Origin: CAWCON01 sp963797185
GTDB lineage: Bacteria > Patescibacteriota > Saccharimonadia > Saccharimonadales > UBA4665
DNA: 64,000 bases
Direction of reading: 5' to 3'
Assembly: GCA_963797185.1 (NCBI GenBank)
Contig: CAWCON010000003.1
Location: 310,001 to 374,000 of the forward strand
The translations under genes and the position numbers were made by a program. Under the pieces are notes generated by a model, which was not told where the DNA came from, ran no database searches, and was given only the letters and a program-made list of their open reading frames with translations. Shown piece after piece: positions 25,235 to 33,570 of this stretch (position 1 is its first letter; every line of letters starts with the position of its first letter).

Positions 25235-27606
25235 TCTTCAGAGTCTGCGCTGACACTCGTCAAATCGCCGACATCAAGTGTGACGGTGCTGCCCGGAGCT
25301 ACCTGTCCACTTAAGATTTTCACGGCAACGGCGTCTTCAACGGTTTTCTGGATCATACGCTGCATGGCTCTGGCACCAAAGTCAGGATCGTAACCAGCCT
25401 TAACAACTTGCTCGAGTGCTGCGTCGGTGAGCTGGACGGAAACATCTTGTCCGGATAGTGTCTTATTAATGTCATTAAGCATTAAACGGGCTACTTGGCC
25501 GAGCTCTTGTTGATTAAGCGGCCTAAACAAAACAACCTCATCGAAGCGGTTAATAAGTTCAGCTTTGAATTGTCCCGCTTTAATCAACTTATCAATCAGG
25601 GGCCGTTCAAAATTGGCGACCGTACCGGTTAGTTTAACCTGGGCAGCAATGTCATTTGAACCGGCGTTGGATGTTGCAATGATAATGGCACTGCGAAACG
25701 ATGCGGCATGGCCGTTACTGTCAGTCAACTGGCCTTCATCAAGCATCTGCAGCAGTAAATTTAAAATATTGGGATGTGCCTTTTCGAGCTCATCGAGCAG
25801 AACAACGGTAAATGGTTGCTCACGAATAGAGGTAAGCAAATTCTTTTCGCCGCTCTGGCTGGTAGACAAAATGCGTGAGACATCTTCAGGTTGCTGGTAC
25901 TCGCTCATATCAAGCCGGATCATCTGTCGCTCATTGCCAAAGTAAACCGCCGCTAAGGAACGTGCTAACTCAGTTTTACCGACACCAGTTGGTCCCAGAA
26001 AAAGGAAGCTACCGATTGGTCGTTTCGGATTGGATACCCCGGCGCGACCGCGACGAAGAGCGGCAGCCACGACACTGACTGCTCGTTTCTGATTCACCAT
26101 CCGTTCGTGGATTTTGTCTTCCATATGAAGCAGGACTTCGGCTTCTGGAGCTTGAGCACTCGAGACCTTCACGCCATGCATCTTCTCAATAGCGGATTGA
26201 ATGGTTTCAGCCGTCAGTACTTTGTGGACGGCGTATGGGATAGATTGCTCAAGCAAGTTAATTGATTTACCCGGATTAGCTGAATCCTGAAGGTAGCGGT
26301 TACCGAGTCGATAGGCCTCACGGACAGCCTCGTAAGTAATAATTAATTTGTGCTTCAGCTCAAAATTAAAAGCGGTGTCCTCAAGGATCTTGAGCGTATT
26401 AGCGGCTGATGGTTCATCGACAATAATCTGAGTAAAGTAACCGGCCAACGATTCACTACTGGCTCTGAATACCTGCCAGTCATTGGGTGCAATTGCCAAG
26501 ATAATCTTGAGGCGGTGATTTTGCATAATCGGCAGTAGCAGTTGGCTTAAATCAAAAGCACCGACACCATGGCCGAAGAATAACTGGGCTTCATCGAGGA
26601 ATAAGATGACATTGCCGGCATGAACGGATTCGCCTAGCAAGGTTAACATTAGGTTTTCCAACTTGCCTGCTCCCTCTGACAGAATCAGTGAGGCGTTTAA
26701 ACTAACAATCTGGTAATACTCAAGCGCTGTGTCTTTACCTTCGAGTAATCGCTCAGCCAGCCCGTATACCAATGATGTTTTACCAGTTCCAGCTGGTCCA
26801 ATCAAAGCCACGCCGTTACCTTGTGCCAATGTGTGAATGACGCCGTCGAGGACATCATTATGAGCCAGGAAGTGCGCGTAACCGCCACCGCGCTCAATAT
26901 ATTGACTCATGTTCTGTCCGAACCTCTCAAGATTAACGGCAAAACCGGCAGTCCAGTCTCTGCCAACACCACCAAAATAAGGTTTTGGTTGTTCGCTATA
27001 GGCTATCTCCCGGGCTAGCCACGAGTAAACCTCCAGCACATCCTGTTGGCTAATTTTGTGCGACTTCAAATATTCCAGCACAATCGGTGATGAAAGGATC
27101 AACGCTGCCGCCAGAGTACCACTATGAATTGTTCGAGCTGGAAATTGTTGATATAAAGCTGCGGCTTGTTGCCAGACCACTGACATGTCTCCTTGCTCGG
27201 GACTCAATCCCTGAGCAACCATGTCATGACTAATGAATAAATGGTTGCAGAAGAAAAGTGCCGGTCCGTCATCAATAACACTGCTCCACACTGTTTGTGG
27301 GGTGATTGGATTCTTTAATTTTGCCAAAATAACCTGATCAATAATGTCATCGAGCCTCTTGGCGGGTGTGATTGGTACCAATTTTGAAAGATCCAGTCGG
27401 TACCAGAGTGCCGGCATAAAGACCAGCAGTCCAAGGGCGGTAGCGGCGTAGCCTAAGCGGCTTGAGATTGACACGAAACCATAGGCAGCAACGATGCCGA
27501 AACAGAGGGTCAGCAGCAGTAGCCCAGTATACCCCGTTTTGCCAATTCGTTGCGCTAAGCGTGCTTTTTTAGCTCGGCTACTACTAAGATCAAGTTCCAG
27601 ATTCAT
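25231..27606 (-). CDS. Membrane-anchored Clp-like double AAA+ ATPase (791 aa)
   Basis: Two membrane helices (about 27-48 and 51-68) come before a Clp N-domain-like region (about 86-200) and two AAA+ modules. Module 1: Walker A GPAGTGKT 270-277, Walker B ILFLDEA with Asp338-Glu339. Module 2: Walker A GPTGVGKT 538-545, Walker B VVLLDELEKAHP with Asp606-Glu607, then ATSNAGS and a ClpB/C-type C-terminal domain ('DFGARAMQRMIQKTVED'). The coiled-coil M-domain of ClpB is lacking. It should unfold or remodel proteins at the inner membrane face. ATG 27606 overlaps the upstream stop as TAATG, which argues against the longer frame opening at 27660. Confidence 0.88.
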   Translation of the reverse strand: MNLELDLSSSRAKKARLAQRIGKTGYTGLLLLTLCFGIVAAYGFVSISSRLGYAATALGLLVFMPALWYRLDLSKLVPITPAKRLDDIIDQVILAKLKNPITPQTVWSSVIDDGPALFFCNHLFISHDMVAQGLSPEQGDMSVVWQQAAALYQQFPARTIHSGTLAAALILSSPIVLEYLKSHKISQQDVLEVYSWLAREIAYSEQPKPYFGGVGRDWTAGFAVNLERFGQNMSQYIERGGGYAHFLAHNDVLDGVIHTLAQGNGVALIGPAGTGKTSLVYGLAERLLEGKDTALEYYQIVSLNASLILSEGAGKLENLMLTLLGESVHAGNVILFLDEAQLFFGHGVGAFDLSQLLLPIMQNHRLKIILAIAPNDWQVFRASSESLAGYFTQIIVDEPSAANTLKILEDTAFNFELKHKLIITYEAVREAYRLGNRYLQDSANPGKSINLLEQSIPYAVHKVLTAETIQSAIEKMHGVKVSSAQAPEAEVLLHMEDKIHERMVNQKRAVSVVAAALRRGRAGVSNPKRPIGSFLFLGPTGVGKTELARSLAAVYFGNERQMIRLDMSEYQQPEDVSRILSTSQSGEKNLLTSIREQPFTVVLLDELEKAHPNILNLLLQMLDEGQLTDSNGHAASFRSAIIIATSNAGSNDIAAQVKLTGTVANFERPLIDKLIKAGQFKAELINRFDEVVLFRPLNQQELGQVARLMLNDINKTLSGQDVSVQLTDAALEQVVKAGYDPDFGARAMQRMIQKTVEDAVAVKILSGQVAPGSTVTLDVGDLTSVSADSED

Positions 27607-27962
27607 TAGATAATACTCCGTATCAAGCAATAAACGATAGCCAGTGGAATTAGTGGCCACAGAATACTGACAATGAAACCGGCCAGACTTGCCAGGAGCA
27701 TAGAGATGCCGGCAGCGAACAGAACAAACAATCGGACAATAAAACCAACACCACGGGAAACTGAATTATCAATCATTGCCCTAAACTGCATGCCAACTGA
27801 TTTGCCGCCGAAGCTGACAATGCGGCGCCATGGTTCAAATAAGTTTCGGAGCAAGAGCGGAACTGAGAAATTGCGCTGTACATTTTTTGGCCAGAGTGTA
27901 ATACTGCGTACCACCTGCAGCAGGCCTGGTCCGTACCACCAGCGGAACAGTTCAATAATCAT
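27606..27962 (-). CDS. Small membrane protein in operon with the Clp-like ATPase
   Basis: 118 residues from ATG 27962: an amphipathic aromatic N-terminus (MIIELFRWWYGPGLLQVV), a basic middle (FEPWRRIVSFGGKSVG) and two membrane helices at the C-terminus. Family not recognised; the TAATG junction ties it to the Clp-like gene, so it is probably a membrane partner of that ATPase. TACAAT (27974-27969) ends 6 bases before ATG 27962, which supports this start over the upstream ones and predicts a leaderless mRNA. Confidence 0.68.
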   Translation of the reverse strand: MIIELFRWWYGPGLLQVVRSITLWPKNVQRNFSVPLLLRNLFEPWRRIVSFGGKSVGMQFRAMIDNSVSRGVGFIVRLFVLFAAGISMLLASLAGFIVSILWPLIPLAIVYCLIRSII

Positions 27963-28042
27963 AGCCATATTGTAACTCAAGCCTAGCGATCTTCCCATAT
28001 CTGATGCGTAGCCTATGAAAGGGTTGTCATGATTGAATCATG

Positions 28043-28072
28043 AAAAAAGAGCCTTTTGACGGGCTCTTTTTT
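28043..28072 (-). terminator. Intrinsic terminator of the candidate small RNA
   Basis: AAAAAAGAGCC (28043-28053) and GGCTCTTTTTT (28062-28072) form an 11-bp inverted repeat around a short loop, with T-runs on both strands. It lies in the gap between two divergent genes, where a terminator is only useful if something is transcribed there. Confidence 0.8.
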
Positions 28073-28155
28073 CTGGTAGATGTCATTGCTGACACGTCCC
28101 TGCCATCTTTCGATGGTAGCCACCTCACGATGGCAAGATCAAGTGTATGACCGGC
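28043..28155 (-). ncRNA. Candidate structured small RNA with three GNRA-capped hairpins
   Basis: Read on the minus strand, three hairpins follow one another: GCCATC-GTGA-GGTGGC (28134-28119), CCATC-GAAA-GATGG (28116-28103) and TGTCA-GCAA-TGACA (28094-28081). All three loops are GNRA tetraloops on this strand only, then comes an intrinsic terminator. An alternative 7-bp pairing, TGCCATC with GATGGCA, would exclude the first two hairpins, so the RNA could switch. CATAAT at 28167-28162 could be the -10. It is not a match I recognise to SRP RNA, 6S, tmRNA, RNase P or a known riboswitch. The 5' end is approximate. Confidence 0.55.
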
Positions 28156-28290
28156 CCTTGTATTATGCAAGCATAAGGGGTGATAGCTGTGGAAAAGTCT
28201 GTGCATAATAGACTGCTCCTGGCTTGCTTGGCACAGAGGTACGGCTCGTGGTACGATGGAGGGGTACTGTTTTAAAACACAAAAGTAATA

Positions 28291-29397
28291 ATGAAACAAA
28301 AACGAGCAACTCGGCAACGGGCTCACGCACCGCCAAAGCATACTTCCCTGCATCATAGACAGAAGAAACGGCCGATTCATAAACGGATAGCGCTCCATCC
28401 GGTTAGTGTAATGGTTTTGTTTATTTTCGGATTGTTTCTGGTTGGGAACAGTATCAAAAGCTATGCTGACTCGTATATCGTTTCTGCAATTGTTCCTGCA
28501 CCGGCATTAACCCAGCCTGCTGTCATTATGTACCCTTCGGATCAGTCACATTTCAGTAGTTCCTCGTTAATCGTCACCGGAACCTGCCCTGACAACTCCT
28601 ATGTAAAACTGTCGGATAATAGCATTTTTGTTGGTGTGGCGAACTGTGATCAAAATAGCTTTTCAATTACGATTGATCTGTCAGCCAGCCTTAATCAATT
28701 AGTGGCTCAAGATTATAACCTTACCGATATGCCTGGACCCAGTTCAAACCCGGTCAATGTATATTATGACGTTCCTTCAAGTCCGACGGTGCCCAGCTTA
28801 CCAACCACACCAACAACTTCCCCGACTCAATCACCAACGTCGACCAAAACCAGTTCATCATCAACTCATTCATCTTCACCATCGACCACGGTGTCGACGC
28901 CGTTTTTTATTACCTCAAGTTACCATTATCAAGTCTATATGGTTGGGCAAACGATTAACCTGTCACTGACCATTGGTGGTGGCAGTGCTCCGTACGGTGT
29001 GACGGTGCTATGGGGTGATGGCAATGTGCTGACGGCGGTGAGAGGAGCTTCGGGTACGTTTACAGTCAGTCATAGCTACAGCTCGTCCGGTCCTAGCAAC
29101 ACTGATGAAGTGATCCAGGTAGAAGCGATTGACTCAAAAGGCACCACGGCTCACTTGCAAACCATGGTCATTCTTAGAGCTCAAGCCTTACCGATCGGGG
29201 CGACGAGTGCCTCAGGACCAACCAATCCGATTTTTCGATTTTTCGATACAATCCGCAAGTGGCTATGGCTGATCTGGCCAGCGTATATTATTGTTACATT
29301 GAACGTGATCAGTTTCTGGTTCGGTGAACACGAACTGTATCGCCGCTTGAAGTTAAAGCAAAAATCGTTACGTCCCTCATCTGCTCGGCGGCGATAG
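28291..29397 (+). CDS. Membrane-anchored surface protein with Ser/Thr/Pro stalk and PKD-like domain
   Basis: A 35-residue basic, His-rich N-terminus, a membrane helix at about 38-58, a beta domain (about 70-165), a Ser/Thr/Pro linker (about 168-205), a PKD-like domain (about 207-298, 'APYGVTVLWGDGNVLTAV' with HSYSSSGP) and a second membrane helix at about 318-342 before a basic tail. Both ends should be inside the cell and the domains outside. PKD-like folds usually mediate binding. Function unknown. It is divergent from the Clp operon. Confidence 0.7.
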   Translation: MKQKRATRQRAHAPPKHTSLHHRQKKRPIHKRIALHPVSVMVLFIFGLFLVGNSIKSYADSYIVSAIVPAPALTQPAVIMYPSDQSHFSSSSLIVTGTCPDNSYVKLSDNSIFVGVANCDQNSFSITIDLSASLNQLVAQDYNLTDMPGPSSNPVNVYYDVPSSPTVPSLPTTPTTSPTQSPTSTKTSSSSTHSSSPSTTVSTPFFITSSYHYQVYMVGQTINLSLTIGGGSAPYGVTVLWGDGNVLTAVRGASGTFTVSHSYSSSGPSNTDEVIQVEAIDSKGTTAHLQTMVILRAQALPIGATSASGPTNPIFRFFDTIRKWLWLIWPAYIIVTLNVISFWFGEHELYRRLKLKQKSLRPSSARRR

Positions 29398-29417
29398 CAC
29401 CGCTCAACCGTTGCTAG

Positions 29418-30149
29418 TTAGTCGTGTAAATCAATCCTGACAAAGGCTTCAGCCATTGGATAGCTGGCTTGTTTGCCGATATCCATAGCAATTTCCCGCA
29501 TATAGCCTTCCAGCTCATCTATGTTTGGAATTTGGCTGGTATGAGCTCGCAGAGCAGCTAGTTTCTTGGAAAAAGTACCACTAATGTCGACATAATAGTT
29601 GCTGTTATTAAAATTATTAAGCAGCACGGTCTTCGTTTTATGGGGCAGATGACCTTGCTTGTAGAGTTCCGGAAATGATAAATGGTCGCGGGCTAGTGGG
29701 AAAACAGCGTCGAGGGCTGCTTGACCGGCTGCCCGATGATCGGGATGGTTAATAAAGCCCCGCTCAGCTGAGTAAATCATTGACGGGTCCATTGTTACCA
29801 CTACGTCTGGTTTGATTTGCCGAATAACCCGGACAATGTCTCGCTTGAGGTCGAGCGTTACTTCAAGTCCGCCGTCAGGATAACCGAGGAACGTCACTGT
29901 CTTACCGCCGAGAATTTTTAGGGCTGCTCGTTGTTCTTCCTCTCTCATTGTAATGAGTTGAGCTTGGGATAGCTTGGTGTCACTCGTGCCTTTACTACCG
30001 TCAGTTAAAATTAGATAGTGCACGTCTGCACCGTTGGCCGCCAACGCCGCCATCGTACCAGCGGAGCCAAAATCGAGGTCATCGGGATGGGCGGCAATGC
30101 CAAGGACGACTTTAGGCTTCAGCTCAGGGAATTTTTTGGTTTCACTCAT
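29418..30149 (-). CDS. PIG-L/LmbE-family deacetylase (MshB/BshB-like)
   Basis: Zinc-dependent N-acetylglucosaminyl deacetylase family. AAHPDD at 19-24 and NHPDHRA at 134-140 supply the usual metal ligands His21, Asp24 and His138, and Asp23 is the expected catalytic base. Families with this fold include MshB and BshB (thiol cofactor synthesis) and deacetylases of lipid-linked sugars. Length (243 residues) is shorter than MshB. The divergent neighbour resembles MshC, the next enzyme of mycothiol synthesis, which makes a thiol-cofactor role worth testing. ATG 30149 is chosen because the conserved fold starts there and TACAAT ends 7 bases upstream. Confidence 0.85.
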   Translation of the reverse strand: MSETKKFPELKPKVVLGIAAHPDDLDFGSAGTMAALAANGADVHYLILTDGSKGTSDTKLSQAQLITMREEEQRAALKILGGKTVTFLGYPDGGLEVTLDLKRDIVRVIRQIKPDVVVTMDPSMIYSAERGFINHPDHRAAGQAALDAVFPLARDHLSFPELYKQGHLPHKTKTVLLNNFNNSNYYVDISGTFSKKLAALRAHTSQIPNIDELEGYMREIAMDIGKQASYPMAEAFVRIDLHD

Positions 30150-30155
30150 CTTAGG

Positions 30156-30200
30156 TATTGTAACACCCCCTATCAACCGGTCAAACGAGTGGTGTACAAT
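30156..30200. promoter_or_regulatory. Divergent leaderless promoters of the MshB-like and MshC-like genes
   Basis: Minus strand: TTGACC, a 16-base spacer and TACAAT, ending 7 bases before ATG 30149. Plus strand: TACAAT at 30195-30200, ending 8 bases before GTG 30209. The two start codons are only 59 bases apart, so the genes share one promoter region and may be co-regulated. Confidence 0.6.
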
Positions 30201-30208
30201 AACAAACT

Positions 30209-31375
30209 GTGAGACTATTCGATACTGCCAAAAAGACCTACTGTACATTCCGTCCTGATAAAGTCGTTGGCATCTATGTTTGTGGCATTACGCCGTATGA
30301 TTCAGCTCATCTTGGGCATATCTTTACTTTTATGACCTACGACTTACTGCAAAGGCGCTTGGAGGATCTCGATCACACCGTCAAAATGGTTCGTAATATT
30401 ACTGATGTTGATGAGCCGATTTACCAGCGGGCCCGAGAGATTGACATAGAATATACTACGCTGGCTGCTCGTGAAACCAAGTCATTTCAAGCAGTACTGG
30501 CTCAACTTAATTTTCGTCCAGCTACGGCTGAACCAAAAGCCAGTAGTTACATTTCACAGATGGCCGAGGCTGTGGCTCAATTACTCCAGAATGGCTATGG
30601 CTACTTATTGGATGACGATATCTACTATGACGTTGGCAAAGACCAAACGTTCGGCAATTTTTGTGGTTTCAGTGAACGTCTGCAGTTGGCGTTAATGAAA
30701 GAGCGTGGCGGTGATGTTGATCGCATAGGCAAACGTTCACCACTCGACTTCCTGCTTTGGAAAGGCATTAGTGATCCGACCGATCCGGCTCAATGGGAGA
30801 CCGTGATTGGGACTGGCCGCCCCGGTTGGCACATTGAATGTTCGGTTATGAGCCAAGAATTGCTTGGTCTGCCATTTGATTTACACGGTGGTGGCACTGA
30901 TTTAATTTTTCCTCACCACGAGTGTGAGGTGGCTCAAGCTGCTGGTTTAGCCCAACCCGAGTTGGCTAAAAGTTGGTTGCATGTTTCACCGCTGCTGTGT
31001 TCGGGTGAGAAAATGAGCAAATCGCTCGGAAATCTGGTCTTTGCTAAGGATTTACTTGAAGATTATGATTCGGATCATATCCGTCTCGCACTCATGCATT
31101 ATCATCACCGAATCGGTGGCGAGTGGCAACCGGAACTACTTGAGGAAGCCAAACATCTGCATCAGACTTTTAAAAAAGCTGAGGCGGCCTGTTCAAAGGC
31201 TGACGCGGACAGGCTCTATACTCAGGTGAGTGCGGCACTCGATGACGATATTAATACGCTGGAAGTTATTGATGCGCTGCACCGCTTTAACGATGCGAGC
31301 CATAAAACAAAGGGGCATCAAGCGACTGTCAATACGAGTCTCCACTGTACCAAAGCCCTACTCGGTCTTGCTTAG
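30209..31375 (+). CDS. MshC-like cysteine ligase / cysteinyl-tRNA synthetase homologue (388 aa)
   Basis: Class I CysRS fold: HLGH (34-37) for the HIGH motif, KMSKS (268-272), and zinc ligands Cys25, Cys211, His236 and Glu240. Several features favour the mycothiol ligase MshC: 'CGITPYDSAHLGH' (CysRS usually has CGPTVYDxxHIGN), 'KERGGDVDRIGK' before 'PLDFLLW', 'GGGTDLIFPHHE', and a length that leaves no room for the CysRS anticodon-binding domain. It could join cysteine to an amino sugar made by the divergent deacetylase. A minimal CysRS remains possible; which one is right depends on whether the genome has another cysS. Start GTG 30209 with TACAAT 8 bases upstream. Confidence 0.8.
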   Translation: MRLFDTAKKTYCTFRPDKVVGIYVCGITPYDSAHLGHIFTFMTYDLLQRRLEDLDHTVKMVRNITDVDEPIYQRAREIDIEYTTLAARETKSFQAVLAQLNFRPATAEPKASSYISQMAEAVAQLLQNGYGYLLDDDIYYDVGKDQTFGNFCGFSERLQLALMKERGGDVDRIGKRSPLDFLLWKGISDPTDPAQWETVIGTGRPGWHIECSVMSQELLGLPFDLHGGGTDLIFPHHECEVAQAAGLAQPELAKSWLHVSPLLCSGEKMSKSLGNLVFAKDLLEDYDSDHIRLALMHYHHRIGGEWQPELLEEAKHLHQTFKKAEAACSKADADRLYTQVSAALDDDINTLEVIDALHRFNDASHKTKGHQATVNTSLHCTKALLGLA

Positions 31376-31792
31376 CCTCTTCTGACAGGTCTTGCAATAG
31401 CCCTCGACCTCTAATTGGTGTGTCCGAGCCATAAAATGGTGCTGAGCACTGAGGTTTTCGATAAAGGTTTCAAAGGTGCTCTCGCTAATATTGATGATTT
31501 TCTGGCAACCAAGACACGTTAAATGGTGGTGATGGGCCGAAAATTGGTCGCTGAGCTCAAGTTTGTACTTCCAGCCGCTATTAACTCGCTGCACAATGCC
31601 AAGTTCTTCAAAAAGGGAGATTGTTCGGTAGACGCTGACTTTATCGATGGTACCGGCAACTTCTTGCAGTAGTTCGTGCATGGAAACCGGTTCGCGGTTG
31701 GTCATTAAATCGAAGATACGTTGTCGTTGTTTGGTTAAGCTGCAGTGATGAGTCTGCAATATGCTATGTAAGGTGTGAAGAGGAGTTGACAT
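31358..31792 (-). CDS. zur: Fur-family metal regulator, probably Zur
   Basis: 144 residues with the Fur winged helix (about 15-85, 'KQRQRIFDLMTNREPVSMHEL', 'DKVSVYRTISLFEELGIV'), the HHHHLTCLGC metal site and a second CxxC (GYCKTC) near the C-terminus for the structural zinc. The divergent zinc-type ABC importer argues for Zur. A TTGCAA palindrome between the two genes is the likely operator. TACAAT (31805-31800) ends 7 bases before the ATG: leaderless. It overlaps the MshC-like gene by 18 bases tail-to-tail. Confidence 0.88.
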   Translation of the reverse strand: MSTPLHTLHSILQTHHCSLTKQRQRIFDLMTNREPVSMHELLQEVAGTIDKVSVYRTISLFEELGIVQRVNSGWKYKLELSDQFSAHHHHLTCLGCQKIINISESTFETFIENLSAQHHFMARTHQLEVEGYCKTCQKRLSKTE

Positions 31793-31793
31793 G

Positions 31794-31852
31794 TTGCAAA
31801 TTGTAGCTTAATTGCAACTAATTTGCAATTATCTATCAATTGAGACTACTAT
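31794..31852. promoter_or_regulatory. Zur-type operator and shared divergent promoter
   Basis: TAATTGCAA (31809-31817), five bases, TTGCAATTA (31823-31831) is a perfect 9-bp palindrome. Its right arm TTGCAA (31823-31828) is itself a palindrome and can serve as -35 in both directions: 17 bases to TACAAT (31805-31800) for the regulator gene and 18 bases to TACTAT (31847-31852) for the importer. A third TTGCAA at 31794-31799 adjoins the regulator's start. One bound regulator would silence both promoters. Confidence 0.78.
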
Positions 31853-31864
31853 TAAGCCATCATT

Positions 31865-32776
31865 ATGAAACGATACATTATAGGTTGTGCTGCTGTCGTA
31901 GTAGTCGTGGCAGTAATATTGGCTGGCGCTCACCATGGTCCACAGATTAGCTCGTCAAAAACTCTTGAAGTTGTGGCTGCCGAGAACTTTTGGGGCAGTA
32001 TTGCCTCTCAAATTGGCGGTAACCGAGTCCAGGTCAAAAGTATTGTGTCTGACCCAAACGCTGATCCTCATGAGTATGAGACCAGTTCGGCTGACGCCAG
32101 AGCGGTCGCGACCGCCAATTACGTTATCGTCAATGGGGCTGGCTATGACAGCTGGGCTGATAAATTAATCAGTGCTAGTCCAAACCCTCAACGTAAGGTT
32201 TTAACCGTTGCCAGTTTAATCGGTAAGAAAGAAGGTGATAACCCTCACTTCTGGTACAACCCGACCTACGTTAATCAGGTTGCTGCTCAAGTAAAAACCG
32301 ATTTGAGTGCACTTGATCCGTCGGAGAGCCAATATTTTCAGCAAAATTATCGTTCACTTATGAATTCACTGGCTACCTACCAGAACCGGATTGCTGAAAT
32401 TAAGCATGCTTATGGTGGCACCCAAGTTGCCGCTACTGAGGATATCTTTGCCTACTTGGCAACTGCCGCTGGTCTGAACCTGGTTTCACCACCGTCTTTC
32501 ACGGCAGCGGTAGCTGAAGGAAATGATCCTCCGGCTGGCAGTATTGTTCAGTTTGAGCAACAACTGAGGAGCGGTCAGATAAAGGTATTGGTTTATAATG
32601 AGCAGACAGTGACCCCACTTACCAATACCATGAAACAACTGGCCGCTCAGCAAAACATTCCTATCGTTGGCGTGACTGAAACCATTCAACCACCCGATAC
32701 GTCATTCCAGGTTTGGATGAATGCCGAATTGATTAACTTACAAAACGCTCTTAACGCGCCGGCACTTGGCCAGTGA
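31865..32776 (+). CDS. znuA: Zinc/manganese ABC transporter substrate-binding protein
   Basis: Cluster A-1 metal-binding protein. After an N-terminal membrane helix or signal (about 5-22) come VVAAENFWGSIASQIGG, SDPNADPHEYETS with the first His ligand, NPHFWYNPTYV with the second, and ATEDIFAYLA with a likely further ligand. The His-rich loop of some ZnuA proteins is absent. It delivers metal to the permease encoded downstream. The operon order is binding protein, ATPase, permease, with a GTGA overlap to the next gene. Zinc rather than manganese is inferred from the adjacent Zur-like regulator. Confidence 0.9.
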   Translation: MKRYIIGCAAVVVVVAVILAGAHHGPQISSSKTLEVVAAENFWGSIASQIGGNRVQVKSIVSDPNADPHEYETSSADARAVATANYVIVNGAGYDSWADKLISASPNPQRKVLTVASLIGKKEGDNPHFWYNPTYVNQVAAQVKTDLSALDPSESQYFQQNYRSLMNSLATYQNRIAEIKHAYGGTQVAATEDIFAYLATAAGLNLVSPPSFTAAVAEGNDPPAGSIVQFEQQLRSGQIKVLVYNEQTVTPLTNTMKQLAAQQNIPIVGVTETIQPPDTSFQVWMNAELINLQNALNAPALGQ

Positions 32777-33570
32777 GCACTCAACCGATCGTTCAGGCCA
32801 AAAATGTCACCGCTGGCTATGGGACGACTGTCGTCTGGAGCAAAGCAAATTTTAGTGTCCTGTCGGGAGAGTTTATTGGACTGTTGGGTTCAAATGGCGC
32901 TGGCAAATCAACGCTGCTGCGTCTGCTGCTCGGTTTAGCTCAGCCTCTCTATGGCCAGCTTGAGTTATTTGGGGAAGCGCCGAAACGAGGTAATAACCGA
33001 ATCGGCTATGTGGCACAACGGCATTTTCTTGATAGCGAAACCCGAATTGAAGCATTGGAATATGTTCGAATTGGTGCGGTTGGGAATCGGTGGGGCTTTA
33101 GTATCGGCAAAGAGGCGACGTCGGAGCGTCGCCGAGCGCTGGAAGCGCTCGAACTAGTTGACGGTGTCGAACTGGCCTATCGTCCGCTCAATCAGTTATC
33201 GGGCGGAGAAATGCAACGAGTCTTTTTAGCTCAGGCATTGATTGCCAAACCGGATTTACTGTTACTCGATGAACCGTTGGCCAACCTTGATATCCGCCGT
33301 GAAACCCAACTGGTTCGACTGGTCAATGAAGTAGTCAAAAAACAAAACCTGACGGTTATTTTTATTGCTCATGACATTAATCCGCTTCTGCCGGCTGTCG
33401 ATCGGATCATTTATATCGCCAACGGCAAAGTTACCAGTGGTACGCCGGCTGAAGTTGTGACTTCTCAATCACTCTCAGCGCTTTACGGCGCACCAATTGA
33501 GGTTTTACATGATAGTCGAGGCCGGCTGGCAGTCTTGGGTGTTGAAGAAGCGGTCCATCATGAGCAGTAA
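32773..33570 (+). CDS. znuC: Zinc ABC transporter ATP-binding protein
   Basis: Full ABC ATPase: Walker A GSNGAGKST, signature LSGGEMQRV, Walker B LLLLDEPLANLD and switch His in FIAHDIN. 265 residues, usual for ZnuC/TroB. The start is GTG 32773, overlapping the upstream stop (GTGA), and its own end overlaps the permease gene by 11 bases, so the three proteins are translationally coupled. Confidence 0.93.
   Translation: MSTQPIVQAKNVTAGYGTTVVWSKANFSVLSGEFIGLLGSNGAGKSTLLRLLLGLAQPLYGQLELFGEAPKRGNNRIGYVAQRHFLDSETRIEALEYVRIGAVGNRWGFSIGKEATSERRRALEALELVDGVELAYRPLNQLSGGEMQRVFLAQALIAKPDLLLLDEPLANLDIRRETQLVRLVNEVVKKQNLTVIFIAHDINPLLPAVDRIIYIANGKVTSGTPAEVVTSQSLSALYGAPIEVLHDSRGRLAVLGVEEAVHHEQ

Noticed and set aside
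28027..28398. 123-residue open frame on the minus strand
   Set aside because: It overlaps the candidate RNA, the terminator and the start of the 28291 gene; the RNA hairpins explain the region better.
30209..31375. Plain annotation as cysS
   Set aside because: Not excluded, but the MshC-type motifs and the missing anticodon domain argue against an ordinary cysteinyl-tRNA synthetase; kept as an alternative.
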